From NCBI GenBank assembly GCA_023055355.1, contig JALJCS010000001.1:105292881-105356880 (forward strand): a stretch of DNA of 64,000 nt, written 5' to 3'. Both the position numbers and the translations under genes were made by a program. The notes below the pieces were generated by a model. The model saw only the letters and a list, made by a program, of their open reading frames with translations. It had not been told where the DNA came from and searched no databases. This document shows, piece after piece, positions 46,113 to 59,189 of the stretch. The stretch's first letter is position 1. Every line of letters begins with the position of its first letter. The DNA is from Agelaius tricolor. Lineage: Eukaryota; Chordata; Aves; Passeriformes; Icteridae.

Positions 46113-48034
46113 TCATTGTCTACTTGATTTTGAAAATATAACAAACTTAACAGACCTTTCCTCCACTCTTCTGTCTGTTATATGGAGGCTGGATAGGGTT
46201 GCTTGAAACAGTCCCCAGCAGAGAAGCAGACAAATTTACCTACTTGCATCACTGTGTTCAGCAGGTAGCTTCAAATCCATTTTTACCCTACCTTTGAAAC
46301 ATTTGTATACTGAAAAATAGAATAAAATATTCCAAAATAACTTCATTGTGCTACAAATTTAGTTAAATGAAATTTTGAAAAACTTGAATGATACATTTTT
46401 TTCTTTGCTAATGGTTCTTTGCAGAAATGGTTTTCTTTTGTTCCTTCTGAACACATCCATTATTCTGAATAATCCTTTGGATCAGAAGAAAACTTGAGTG
46501 TGAGGGATTTTTCAGAAAACACTTTTCTTTTGCAGATAGCCAGACTTAGAGCAGAAAAATTCTGAAAACAACATTCATTGTTATTCTTGCTCAAAATCTT
46601 CAGGTTTCTCTTTTTGCCAAGTTCAAAATTTCAACAACAAAAATTCATTTTAAAGCCTGAAATACTTTTTTGCCATTTCTTTCCTCATTCAGTACAGAAC
46701 TGCTCTTTGCCAAAGATGAATTAAATCTCCCCAAAGCCAAAACTTCGAGTCAGTTTTTAACCACATTACACATTCAATCCCTGAAACAGCAAAGACAGAA
46801 ACAGAACAGCATTTCAGTAGGCAGTTACCATCAGGACGTTGTAGCACACTCTAGTTTGTTGAAAAAATATCATATAATATCAAACTGAGGCAAAAATCTG
46901 TTCAGTTCCTTGGCTGCATGAATTGCTGGATTAGACAGTGCAGGAGGGATGGAGGCTTCTCTAACTTCTCTTGTCGCTCAGGTTGCTTCCCTTGTGCCTG
47001 TGAGCCAGTACAAACTTAAACATAATTAGCTAAACTTTATCTTTTTCCCTGCTAGAGTAGCACTAATCTTTTGTGAGACCCTGAGCTGCCAGAAGGGTGT
47101 ATCACAAGAACCAAAGTGGCCATTTGATCTTGTTGTAACACCATAGTGCTCTTCAAATGGGACACAACTTTAGTCAATACCTTCTTTACAGACATTTCCA
47201 CTGCCAAGCAGCCAACAGAAGCTTTCATACTGAGGAGACCCAGGCCCAGAGCATTTTTCTTCAGTAACTTCCAGAGGCATAAACTTATAATGCTTTTACT
47301 GCTCTTCCTAAACAGCACAAACAGTGGGCAGCCCTTGGCCAACAAACCATGAAGCCCAAGCAGCACCCAGAAGGCTGCCAATGGCACCAGGGAAGCAGGG
47401 CAGGAGGACAAGGGCAGTGCTCAGTGGGCAGGAAAAACAAGCTGGTCTCCAAAGAGCTAGAGCACATCCATCCATGCTCCCAAAAATCCCTTCCCTTTCT
47501 CCTTCTGGGCACATTGAGCCAAAGTCCACCACACAGGCCTTTCTTTTGAAAAATATCTTTGTAAGTAGTGATCTGTATAGCAGTTTGTTCTCATGGTGTT
47601 GTTGTTATCAGTTTAAATCTTTATTTACCTGAAAAGCATTTCAAAGCACTTGATGGTTGCACTGTTAAAGATCCTCCCACAACATGCTGGCATCATTCCT
47701 CTTCAGGATAGAGGACTGTTCTCTCAAATAAATTTTTTGGAAAATATTTTCATACATGTTCAGCTAAAATAGTATCCCAGTAGAGGAATTTATCAATTTC
47801 ACATTGCTCATACACTCAAAATCAAGCACAAATGTTTTTAGAGTCTATAAAATATTGGTTTTGTGAAACTCCCTCACCAAAAACAGGGAAATGGGGCTCT
47901 GACAGTGAAATTTAAAGGCTTAATGTGCTCAGTACAAGTAATGAAGTTCAGGGACTGAAATGAAGGAAGTAACATGAAAAAAAGCATAAAGAATCTTGCA
48001 GATCATCATCATAAGTCCTTTCCAACTGAAATTT
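46113..48034. other. Unique DNA with a GC-richer patch, no gene seen
   Basis: 47.05-47.55 kb is open in several phases on both strands, including a 119-codon hydrophobic-rich minus-strand frame at 47052-47411. Overlapping frames on both strands point to composition and not coding. I recognise no family. Confidence 0.5.
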
Positions 48035-48085
48035 CTATTCTATTCCATTCCATTCCATTCCATTCCCTCCCATTCCACTCCATTT
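48035..48085. repeat. (ATTCC)n tract
   Basis: Five perfect ATTCC units (48042-48066) with imperfect units on both sides (CTATT before, CCTCCCATTCCACTCC after). The minus strand reads GGAAT. The unit is simple enough that this is a microsatellite and not proof of satellite DNA. Confidence 0.95.
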
Positions 48086-48948
48086 TGACTTTCTATCAGA
48101 AAAATCTTCATGGAGAAGATTCACAGAGGAATTTCAGATGTCAGTTAAGTAGCTTTCCTCGTTAACTTTTCATTGTCTCATGATCTCTACTATTGAATTT
48201 TATTTGTACATCTTATATGCATTAAATTCTTATAATCAAGTGTTAATATGTGCCATAAGTATGTATAAAGTCTTTTTTTCCTCCATTAGGTTTTTGGTTC
48301 TAGAAACTCAGCAAGAAAAAATTCAGAACTTTAACAACTGACTCATTTACTGGCATTAATATTCCTTTGTATATATTTGGATTTATACTTTGTGTATTTC
48401 ATTTTTGCTTTGTTGTTTTGCTGTGTTGGCTGGAAGGACTCTGCTAAAATTCACCTGCCATTCAGTTTAATTTCTTGTGTTTAGGGCTGTACAACACTCC
48501 ATGTAAAGTTAATCAATACAAGGATTTATGAAACATCGAAACAGAGCAGTCTAAAGGAGGAAATTATAGTCAGTTCCAGTTATTAAAGATTTCCTATACT
48601 AAATTTAGTATAAGAGAATCCTTATTTATCTTCTTTTAGGATATTTGTCAAGTGCATAGACTGAAGAAACAATTGTTGTTGGTTCCACTGCAATGTGTCT
48701 TTATTTGTTGCTTGCTATTTAATGCTAGCTGGAAGGAAGCAAACCATGTCATGTGGAGGTGAAATACTGATTCGATTTTAGTCACTAACAGCTCTTCCAT
48801 TAATTTCTTCTGAAATTTTACCTGATGTTCAAAACCCTGTGCAATGGAAAAGAAACAGCAAATTTTATAAGATGAAAATAAGATGAAAATATACATGACT
48901 CTGCATCCTTCCTATATTCAGCTGTCTCACATTGCAAGCTGCATTAGG
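48086..48948. other. Unique AT-rich DNA, no gene seen
   Basis: A small direct repeat of AAGATGAAAAT (48869-48890) is the only structure noted. Confidence 0.5.
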
Positions 48949-48980
48949 TACATATATATATACATATTCATACATATAGG
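48949..48980. repeat. AT/CATA simple repeat
   Basis: (TA)n with interspersed CATA units (TACATATATATATACATATT). Low complexity. Confidence 0.85.
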
Positions 48981-49356
48981 CATTTACAGGCTTTTATATC
49001 AGGTATATACAAAAGTAACAGCTTTGTATATAATTACCTAGTTTAAATGTAGGATTTGTAGTCAAATACATTTGTTTCTTTCCAAGATTAACAAAACATT
49101 TGCTAATCTTGTTTACCTTCAATATTTATCAAAGATTTTGCTTCTACTTTCATTCCTTCTCATGACTAATCAGAATACTTTTTACAGCAAATTTTATGAA
49201 GATATTTGTGTCTCAGAACACTTTGACTACCTAAAACTTATTTTGGAGGAGTTGAAGATATTCACAATTTTGGTTTTTGTACTTTAGTTTACAGACAAAA
49301 AAATGCTTTTTAAAACAAAAAATAATATGCCACTCACAAGATGAATTGTCCATCTA
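48981..49356. other. Unique AT-rich DNA, no gene seen
   Basis: Very AT-rich stretch between two AT microsatellites. Nothing recognised. Confidence 0.5.
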
Positions 49357-49435
49357 CACAATATATATATCTATATATATGCACATGCATATACATTATT
49401 TTTTCTGCACATATGCAAGCACACACACGTGTGTA
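49357..49435. repeat. AT microsatellite followed by ACACACGTGTGT palindrome
   Basis: (AT)n interrupted by CT and GCAC (49357-49396), then a 12-bp palindrome ACACACGTGTGT (49423-49434). Simple-sequence DNA. Confidence 0.85.
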
Positions 49436-52400
49436 CTTTATAAAGTTTGGTTACTTGATAATATATTAGAAGTATTTATAAAAAAACATCTATCACAATA
49501 TACTCAATCTGTGTATTTCGTAAATTAACTTGTAAATTTCGTTATAAGAACATGCAGATCTCTTTAGAACTTTAAAAAAGGAAATTATCTGAATATGTCA
49601 GTGCAAGTTGAGTTACTTGGCTAACTTGTCTATTTCTGTATGCACTGACCTGAAGTTAAAACACTTCATTTTTTTGTTCTCTCCAAGTTTAACCTGAAGT
49701 CTCAATGAGTTACTTGTTTTGCTTTTGTGAACAACTTCTCAGACCAAAAATTATTGTCTGGCTTCTATTGTTTCTCTCTCCGTTGCCTAGCATGTCTCTG
49801 GTACTCCATGACACTTTAGTAAGTGAGTTACTTCTGAGTCATTCATGATTTAAAATATTTTCTCATGAAGTTCTGATTTGCAGGAAGCTCCTCCTGCCTC
49901 TTGTCCTTCCTTCACTTACAAACTGGAATATAATGGGACCTGAAAAGAGAAAATAATAAACCATAAAAAAATAATTTAATTGACCTACAGACCACACAAA
50001 AAACTAGCTTATGCAAAAGGCAGAGTGCTAAAATGATTTGTTTTCTTTTCAACATGATAGCACTGTACACTATTCTTTTTAACAAAATGTTTAATAATGC
50101 TGAATAGGATAACAAGCCACAAACAGGAAAACCAGATTAGGTTCAGTTTTTGTTGTCACTTGTTTCTATCAGACACTGGTCAGCAGGAAAAAGGCAAGTT
50201 TTCAATTGTTCCAGTTTGTTCATGTTATTACTACCCTTGTTCCCCAAAATGACTCTTTGTTTTACAAGAAGATTCTTTGGAAACAATTATCAACTGCATT
50301 GTGGAGATCAATTTGTACACAAAATAGCAAAACAGACATTTTATCACTGCAATTCATATATATTTACAAGTGGTGATGGTCTTCTGTTAATTGCACAAAA
50401 TAGCTTAAGATAATAAAATATTTACTGTAGCCAAAGCTGGATTGCTTGTGAAAAGGAGTAATTTTGGGGTCAAGCAACAATCTTTCTGCTTCAGTCCTCA
50501 ATGAAAAAAAAAAAAGTGCCATCTTTATCTTGCTAGATTTCTACTTTCAAATCTTTATATTTCCTCTTGGGACATATGATAGGGGAACCAGAGATAAAGA
50601 AAACAACAATAAAAAGAAAAATATTATATAGTGGACATTATCAGAGAGTGAAACTGCAGAATGAGTTGCATTGAAATCTGTTTCTGGTGACACAAGAAAT
50701 AAGCTGAGAAATACTTAAAAGCGTAAATAGGGATGAGACCCTGTCTTTACAGCTGGACAGGATCAGGCTCCATTTTGGGCTCACTCAGTATGTGCTGTAA
50801 GTATTCAATGCCAATATTCAAGACACAATCCTGTAATGTCATTACAAGGTCCCATCACAGTCACTTGTACGTTTCCTTTGGCACAGCAGATTTTTTTTTG
50901 ATGGGGGACAGGGTCAACAGTCAAGAAATCCCTGCCCTCTAATAAGACAGCGGGAGAAGAAAAACACTTGCTAAGCACTTCAGCTGTTCTCAGATTCATA
51001 AAAAACATCATGTTGTGGAGATGATAATGTTTCTTTTTCCCGTTGGTCAGCTGCTGGGAAACCTTTGGGAATTTGCTGGGGAATAGCTCCAGAATCTCTG
51101 AGGCGCTTCTTTCACTCACCTTGGCACAGGAGCTGTGGCAGAACTTCTAGTGCCAGAGACACCATCACAGGCAACATTTCCCATTATGCTGGAGGGTGGG
51201 ACAGGAGCAGCAGTCCTCTCCCTGACATTAAAACTACTAAGAACAATAAGGAAACTCTTCAGGTCTTCAGAATGCTGATGGAAATCACAAAAAGCATGAC
51301 AATGTAGACAGTGGCAAGACACTGATGCTCCCAAGAAGGGGAAGAAATCTGGGACCAGAGGAGACAAGGCATCTGAATTATTCAGTTTGGAAGTTGGGTT
51401 TCGATTTGTGCCCGAGCTCAAACCTGCATGCCCTGGGAATCAAGACAGCACATTTCAGCTTGTGCGTTATGCTAAAAAAATCTCCCAGTTCTGCTCTTTC
51501 TCTAGTTTTGCACCTTTCACACTGCAGGAGAGTCTTTTTATCAATCTTAGTCTGTATCCCAACCTTCTTGCGTAAAGGTTAAAAAGAATGTATTGATTAT
51601 ACTGTGAAGTGTGCCAATGACATTTCTAAGGTTGTGTCGTACAAATCTATAGATAGCTTGGGAGTGTTCATGCTTGATCAAGTTCTTGTTATTACTGGGA
51701 GAAGCTCAAACCTTAACAGATGAAAGATGTTTTTCAAATTACCGAGCTCTGTAAAATATTTTTCCTGATTCAGAGCATTTTAACTTCCCCTTGCTCTTAA
51801 TGTACAACAAATCACAGAGTCTACAGAAAGGAACTGTGATGAAATCCTGGTTATGGGAGATCTGTCACTAGCTTCAAAGTGGTCAGTATTTCACTTCAGG
51901 TTCTTGATATAAACAAGGAATATAAATCTTAGTTTCTAAGCAAACATTGATCAAGGTGGTTGTGTCAGGTCTGCTCCTGGGCCTTTTCTCTGCCTGTTTT
52001 GCTGCTGTCACATCACCCCTGAAGCTATTCTCCTCTCTGCTTCTGCAATGGGACAAGGAATTCTGGAGGTTAGCACCCTACTCCTGTCTTACCGGGCATT
52101 AGTAGGTCCAGGAAAAGTAGCATTGGTGAAGCTTGGCTTCTCATGGATTTGCATGCTACGGTCAGACCTTTCTGTGGAGGAGCTGTGACTGATGCTCTTC
52201 ATGCCACTGAGGCATCACAGCACTTCTCCTCCCAGGCAAGATCTCCCATTTGACAAGGATTTCACTGCATTTGAAATTTTTCCCTCAGGTTGACAGAAGA
52301 AGGTCTCCCCTCTCCCAGCAGTCTATTTTTGTGAACTTTTTAGAAATCTTATGAGTATTAAAACTGCCAGACTGCTGAAAATCTTCCATAAAACTTGTCT

Positions 52401-52639
52401 GGTCAGATAGATACATGTACAGAGATTGGCAGACACAAACACTTAAGACTTGCTTCTGTAGAAAGACAAGTTACAGAGATTTAGACTTTTAGCACATTTG
52501 TGACAGGATTCCTCAGCAGGCTTTAGTCACAGGAGCTCGAAAAATTTCATCAGCCCTATCCACCCTGGAACAGCTCTGTTTCAGGTTTTTGTTGCTGTTA
52601 CAAGTCATTCTGAAGCCTACTGACAAAAGGAGAGAAAAA
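49436..52639. other. Unique DNA, no gene seen
   Basis: A-run near 50503-50514. Open frames around 50.7-51.6 kb on both strands overlap without domains. No transposon family recognised. Confidence 0.5.
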
Positions 52640-52860
52640 ATGCAATAACCCTTCAAGGGAATAAACAAATCAACCTTCGAGTCTCAAATAAGTGCTGAGA
52701 CACAGGTCTCAGGGCTGACACTTGAGCTCCAGACTTTAAAATCTGCTTTGCCTGTGTGTCAGCCGTGGCTGTGAATACCGAGGGGCTGAATGGCTTTCTT
52801 GCCGTCAGGAGCTGCGTACGAGAGTGGTTCAGTTCATGAGTCATTGGCTAAGCAGATGTC
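52640..52860. promoter_or_regulatory. Candidate conserved non-coding block (weak)
   Basis: It keeps several CpGs in 200 bases (CCTTCGAGTC, GTCAGCCGTGGC, ATACCGAGGGG, TTGCCGTCAGG, CTGCGTACGAGAG). This is unusual for this AT-rich, CpG-poor window. No repeat explains it. The role is inference. Confidence 0.25.
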
Positions 52861-55418
52861 AGAAAGCATGATATCTAAAGTTGATTTCTGATGGAAATGT
52901 CAAAGGAGGTGTCTTTAATGCTGAAGTCACTTCTCAGTGATGGCTTGCTACTGGTTCATAACTGCTTTCTGCTCTGCTTCCATCTACCATGAAAGTTGCC
53001 GTGGAGCTACCTTGCATGTGTGCTCAGACAGAACTAGACTAAATCCTGTTAAATGAACTGGATAAGCCAGTCACCTAGCCAAAACTGATGGCACACTTAG
53101 TGTGCTGGAGCTACCCATATTGCTATTCCTTCTTCATGGGTTAAATATAAAAGTTTCCAAATAGAGAGTATGCTTTACACATAGGAAGGAGAATTCATGA
53201 TTTGTGATTCTTTTCCTAGCAGTGATTCTCTCGAAAAGAATAAGGTTACAGATATAAATTTGGCCTTATTCCCATGTCCCCATCTCATAATATGATCTCA
53301 CAGAGTCAAGTTCACTAAGAGCCTCCTATTAGTGAGGTGTACACCAAGCTTTGATCCAGGACAAGAAGATATCTGCAAGATTTGCATATAAAGGAAGTGT
53401 TTTTTCTTCCCATTTATTCAATCTTCTGGTCTTTTGTTGCCTATTTTTAATTTTTTTCTATCAGATAACTAGGTACTACCACTAAAATATCTCAATCAGT
53501 TCAAGTAAAAATCATAATAATAATAAAAATAATAATGCTGTGGTTTGATTTCATGCCTGTAGTTTGGAGATCTTGAAACACTTCATATAAGAAGATTATT
53601 ATTTCCTTCTTTTTATACATTTGGAGACCAAAACATAGACAGTAACTCTTTCAAGCTAGTCTGCAGAGGTAAGAATGCAACTAAATTTTCTTTTATCCTC
53701 ATTCCCCACACTATCTTAATTCCATAAAATATTGGTGAGTTATATGACAAAATATACATAGATCACATGTTCAAATATAGAAGGCAGGAGTACATAAGCT
53801 GAAAGAATTGAGAAATGCTTCTCAGTAAATTTTATGTCACATGCTAGGATCTGTGTCAGCTCTACTAGACTATTTTCTCTGCTGTCCACACAAATTTCCG
53901 TAGCTTAAGATCTCTCACATTTCTCTGCATTCAGATTCCTTTTTAAAAATTCACATATTTTTATCTGTTCTATCTAGAATTTAATACTGTGGAGTTTTTC
54001 CTCTTTCTGAATTTATCAGTTCATCACCTCTCAAAACAGCCACACTTGTGGTATAGTTATCACTTCATCTTGCAGAATGTGCAAAATGCAGACTTTGCTA
54101 GGTCCCTCATCAACTTATTCCCTATGGTCCAGAATTTTATTTTTTTTTTAATTGTTTCAGGTTTTTATTCAAATAAGTTTATACATTTACCAGTATTTTT
54201 CCAAGCTTCATGACTCTCCCACAGAGACTAAACTTCATACACTTGATGCTCTTAGAGCTATGTCCTTTCATCTTTCTAGAACAAAGCCATTTTGAAAATC
54301 TCTCAGGCTTTTTGTAGCTTTTGGTAATAAATCCAGGGGGATTTTTTTTTCTTCCCAGAGGCTCTCAGAGGGGTTTCAACTTGTATGAGGGTCTCACATG
54401 CATTGAACAAACTGTCCCTCCCCTCTCAATTAGGGCTCACTTTACTGAGGCTCAGGCAACATCTTCAGCTTGTTTTAGGGGAATCCTTAGTTCAGTGCTG
54501 TGCAGGGCAGCTGCTTGGAGTTCAGTTCATGTGCTCATCAGGCATTGCTTCAGGATAAGAACTTCTGCATGAGGTCTCCTGGAGTTGTTAATTAGACAAA
54601 TATTTTATTGCTTGCCTTCTTGTGAGGTAGCTGCATACCAAGGGATCAAGGTGGCCCACTGCTGGAGGAACAGTCTTGTGATATTTAAAATTCCCTGAAA
54701 TGCTTTGGGGTAGATAGATCCCTTGTTGCCTTTCTGCCCCCACTGGTTTAGGGTCCTTTAACCCAAGATTGTATAGGCAACACCACCAGGAACCTGAAGC
54801 TACTTTGCCTTTTTACATCCACTGTTACTACATACAGGCATTTACATATCTAGAAGGTACCTACCTCTGGCTTAAATGACAAGGGTACGTATTTGTGGGG
54901 TACACACACAAGTATGTAGTGACATAATGAAGCCAGTGATGACTCAATACAAGTATGACTCTCAATTTTCATGCCACAAAGTGATGTTACCAGCACACCT
55001 GTTCCTGATGACCTTCACCAATGTGGCTTCTATGTTCTGTTTTACTGATTTTGTAGGTCCTTTTTATTTTTCTACAAAATGGACTTAAAGGAAGATTCAA
55101 AATATGCAAATTCTGCATTCTAACATGTATAGAGTTCAGGTCTGCATTTTGGTTGCATGAGCTGTTCGTGGTCTTGTGTGCTGAGTTGTTCATTTAACTG
55201 CTTACTTTTGCCCCATTAGTCTTCTTTTAATCTTGATTTATTTATGACTAGCCTAGTGCTCAACATCATGCAGCATTTACTGTGTTAAAGACTGAGTTTA
55301 GAATAGGTATATCATTATGGCCCAAAAATGGCTGGATCCCTCAAGAGGATGTCATTGGCAATATTAAGACTTCGCTTTATGCAAGAAGTAATTGAACTTG
55401 ACAAAGTCCACTGGGGAG
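52861..55418. other. Unique AT-rich DNA, no gene seen
   Basis: (AAT)n at about 53514-53536 and T-runs at about 54139-54149 and 54343-54350. No gene, RNA or transposon recognised. Confidence 0.55.
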
Positions 55419-55873
55419 TTTGGGGTTGAAGGGACTGTTAAAGGTTATCTAATCCAACCCCTTACAACAAGCAGGGACATATTCAACTGGATCAGGTTGC
55501 TCAGAGACTTGTCAACCTGACCTTCAGTATATTCAGATAGATATCCTTCAGGGGTATCTATTTTGTTTCTGGGCGTCCTGCTCCAGTGGTTCATCACTGA
55601 GTAAAAACTTCCTTCCTCATATCTAATCTAAATCAATCTCCTTCTAGTTTAAAGACATTATCCCTTGTCCTACCACAACAGGCTCTGATAAAAAGTTTGT
55701 CCCCATCTTTCTTATGAGCCACCTTCAAGTACTGAATGGCTGCAATATTGTCCTTCTGGAGCCTTTCCCTCTGCAGGCTGAGAAATCCCAACTCCCTCAG
55801 CCTTTCCTCACAGGAAAGGTGTTCCATCTCCCTGATATTTTTGGGCCCCTCCTCTGCACTCACTCCAACAGGC
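55419..55873 (-). mobile_element. CR1 LINE 3' portion
   Basis: Plus-strand landmarks in order: TTTGGGGTTGAAGGGACTG, ATCTAATCCAACCCC, GATCAGGTTGCTCAGAGAC, TTCCTCATATCTAATCTAAA, TTATCCCTTGTCCTACCAC, TCCCCATCTTTCTTATGAGC, TTCTGGAGCCTTTCCCTC, CAACTCCCTCAGCCTTTCC and CCTCTGCACTCACTCCAAC. About 455 bases of the inverted CR1 3' region reach into the end of the coding part; the minus-strand frame reads CEERLRELGFLSLQRERL, matching the CR1 C-terminal RLRELGLFSLE motif. The extreme terminus is lost. Confidence 0.95.
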
Positions 55874-57949
55874 CAAGCTTAATTAAGAGGAAATCTGGGT
55901 CTAAGGTCTGTCTGCTTCCAAAATCTCTGCATAAGTTTAATAATGCATGTATAAACTTTAAACCTCTTGGTACCTTACATACTTTTAGCATACAAGCAGG
56001 TTCTATGTCTTCTAAACTAAAAGTGTGACAAGATTAACAAATATCTTTATCTAAAACTATATGTGATGGTAATAGAGACCTTTTTGAGAGAGTCTAATTT
56101 CAGGAAATGAGTGATTTGAATGGTCATATGAATTCTATATATTTTTTCCAGCTAAACTAAACATCTTGATATCTTAAGGACGGCAGATGATTTGGAGGAG
56201 AATAGGAGATCTAAATGAGCATAAAAAGGATGAAAGAGTGTGACTTTCTCTACACAAGTGTGTGAGTAATGTTTTAATCAGGGGAACATTTTTTTATAAG
56301 ACCAAGTATTTAGTGCTGCTAATTATACCATTTCAAGTTTAGCCAGCAAGGCACAGATAAAGGGGAACTACAGTTCCCTAAAAGTCTTTTTTTTTTTCCC
56401 ATCAAGTCCTAATCAATATCACAGATTCAGTGCCAGAAAAAAATAAGCTCCCAAAAAGAACACTGTAATTTCCCCAGAGGACTAAGGAAGGACAAAGACT
56501 GCTGTGACTATATGGCACTGATTATTAGGAGACCCCTCCAATACAGCTGCAATTTGGTCTACATGCATGGTTAGGACAAAAAAAAGCTGAGTCAGATAAA
56601 TATTTTCCTAAAGTGTTAAGCATACAAAACCCCAGATCAGAAAAGGATATGATGGGCTGGAGCATTTTTTTGCAGCGCAATGTATCTGACACATATCAAG
56701 GCCATTAATTAGAGAAGACTCTTTCTATTACAGTTGATTATAGGGTCTGAACATTAATATACTTTGGAAGTCGGAGGTGGAAAAGATCTGGTGAATTGTC
56801 AGCTTCTTGCCAACATGTGGTGCTTCTGAGCTAAAGGATGTAACTGATAATGAATAACCTTTTCTGGGTTCTATTCTTATTTTCCAAATTACAGACGAGG
56901 AATAGAAAATAAGACTTGAGATGACATTTGAGCCATGAGTCTTAAAAAAAAAAAAAGATTATTAAAGACAACAACTGTGTTGTGTGGGAAAGGTCATGAT
57001 TTAATTGCAAGATTGTGAAATCAGGATGCTAAGCACTAGGATAGCAGGTTTGAGAGACACATTCAGTTAAATGGTAAAATAGAATAGAGGACATTATTTT
57101 TCATTTTCTGTGTAAAATAACCTTTCAAAACTCTTGATGAAAAAAAAAACCAAACCTGATTTACCTGAGTAAATCTGATTTTTTTAAGTGATAAATTGCA
57201 TCTATAAGACTCTTCAGAAGAAGATTCCTCTTATTTAAATTAACTCTTGCAATATGAAGCCTTCAAAATCTGATCCAGAAATAGTTGCCTTATCTTGATT
57301 TTATCAGAATCAATTGCATAAAGAGAGACCAGTGAAACCCAAGTAAATTTAGCAACAATAGCTGAAGTGAAATAACTGATTAGCATGTACAGCACCATTG
57401 TCGACAAACATGCTATTATTCAAAAAAGACAATACTACACCTGTAATTATGAAAGAATAATATATTCTGAAGAAAGTAAAATTTACTGTACTTCAAAATG
57501 AAGATAAAAGTCCTCAAGATACTCTCTGCATTTAGGTAGCTTAAAAATGTAAATGGCTTATATAGTATTAACTTGGTCCTTTACTGTAACTTATTGCAAT
57601 GTATTTTTGTCTTCTAAAATTTTTTTCAGACTTGTAGAAGCTGGATTGGCATCATATGGGACTGAGCTCCTCAATTTATCCAAATTACATATATCTTGAA
57701 GGCAGTGCAATCTTCCATTAGCTATCATGTCAACATGTCTCAACCCTGACCTACTTATGGCACCCCCAGAGAGGAGCACACTTTTCAGCCTCCATGTTCA
57801 TTCGACCCTTGGCTGAGCTTCCCAGTTAGTGTCCCTGAAGAAGAGGGAAGGGGAGCTGTTTGATCTGGACACGGAGTGTTGGACCACCAAGTCACAGCCC
57901 AGAGTTGTTTGCATTAACCAGCCAACACTTGCTCACAGTTTCCTACCGT
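55874..57949. other. Unique AT-rich DNA, no gene seen
   Basis: T-run at about 56389-56398 and A-runs at 56945-56957 and 57139-57149. No other signal. Confidence 0.55.
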
Positions 57950-58230
57950 GATGTCTGACATCAGTTTTGTCCCTTCAGCTGCAATGACGATATGAAATCG
58001 CTGAGCTGTCTCACATTCTAACTCGTGAAAACTGTTGGCAAGTGTTGATGTATGTTTTCTTAATTATGACTGCCATACACCTCCGATTAGTCATTACATA
58101 ATACAATCTGTTCTGTATTTCATTTGGACTAACAGATTCTACTATTGTGGACATATATACGCCTCTAGAAAGATGGATAGGCCCGGTGCCATGGAGGTGA
58201 TAGACTGCACAATCCAACAGCAATCCCTGT
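57950..58230. promoter_or_regulatory. Candidate conserved non-coding block
   Basis: Repeat-free, with retained CpGs (AATGACGATATG near 57984, AAATCGCTGAG, AACTCGTGAAAAC, ATATACGCC, GGCCCGGTGCC) and homeodomain-like TTAATTATGAC and CCGATTAGTCATTACATAAT (near 58082). It combines AT-rich cores with CpG in the manner of vertebrate enhancers. Conservation not verified. Confidence 0.3.
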
Positions 58231-59156
58231 GTCATTCAGTCTCCTGTTGAGTGTGAATTTAAATCATTTAAATCCTGAATATTTCTGTCCTTTGAATATT
58301 ATAAAATTTAAATCCTTTAGGAATTTTCCTTTCGAAAAAGTATATGAATCAAAAACAAATGATAGGATTAATAAACCAATTGTTCACTTGGTTTTAAAAA
58401 TCCATCGTGAATTTTCTAAATCTCTAACTGTTTAGTTAGGCTTTAGTTTTCACACTTGATGTGCTTGATCTTAAATAGTTCAGTAATAAAATAGAAAAAT
58501 TACAAATCAGCCTGGTTAAATTAGAATATTCATAAAGTGAGGTGCCGTAAGAGAGTCATTTACTATCTTAGAAAGTTCACTTACGCAGTTCAAACAGATG
58601 AAAAGTACTCCTTAATAAAATATAGTGTATATATCAGGATCAGCACCAAGCCTTTTCTACATCCAAGGGATTTTATGCATCTCTGGGTATTGAGAATAAG
58701 CCTCTACTAACACCAAGTTCCATGAAAGTCTTTTAAACTTCTGGACAGGATGACTGAGGGAATAGCTGTTCCTGGTCCGGTCCAAGCCAGAAGAGAGGCT
58801 GAGCAGGCGAGCTATCTGCAGTCCTAAAATTAGAGTGAAGCATGCCACCATCTGTTATTTCCACCTTACCTTATGGATGTTAGGATGATTGACTCTTAGA
58901 AAGTAAGTACTGGTCCTGAGTGGGACTAGATTTAGGAGTATTTTAGATATTTACACCTTTCAATATTGTAGCCTTTTAAAGTTAAATCTTTTAGTTCTCC
59001 AGATTCAGTTTTGCATGGCTTGATGTAGGACAGACTACAAAATAATATCAGAAAACATCAGGAAATGGATGGAAGAAATTGGTGGAAAGCTCAGAGGTTC
59101 AGAAGATCCAATACACCTGTTTGATGAGGAAGCTGTGCCTCTAGGACTTGTTTACA
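58231..59156. other. Unique AT-rich DNA, no gene seen
   Basis: 58.23-58.62 kb is strongly AT-rich. Nothing recognised. Confidence 0.5.
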
Positions 59157-59189
59157 TTCACTCTGTGAAAGGCCTTTCACAAGAGTGAA
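59157..59189. repeat. Loopless inverted repeat, 16-bp arms with one bulge
   Basis: An 18-bp perfect palindrome TGTGAAAGGCCTTTCACA (59164-59181) is extended by TTCACTCT on the left (59157-59164) and AGAGTGAA on the right (59182-59189). Together they form about 16 paired bases with one bulged base and no loop. Confidence 0.93.

Noticed and set aside
47052..47411. 119-codon hydrophobic-rich minus-strand frame, first taken as a possible membrane protein or retrogene
   Set aside because: Overlapping frames are open on both strands, the composition is locally GC-rich, and no family or poly(A) tail is visible.
48035..48085. Pericentromeric GGAAT-type satellite
   Set aside because: Only about five perfect units in unique DNA; a simple microsatellite is sufficient.
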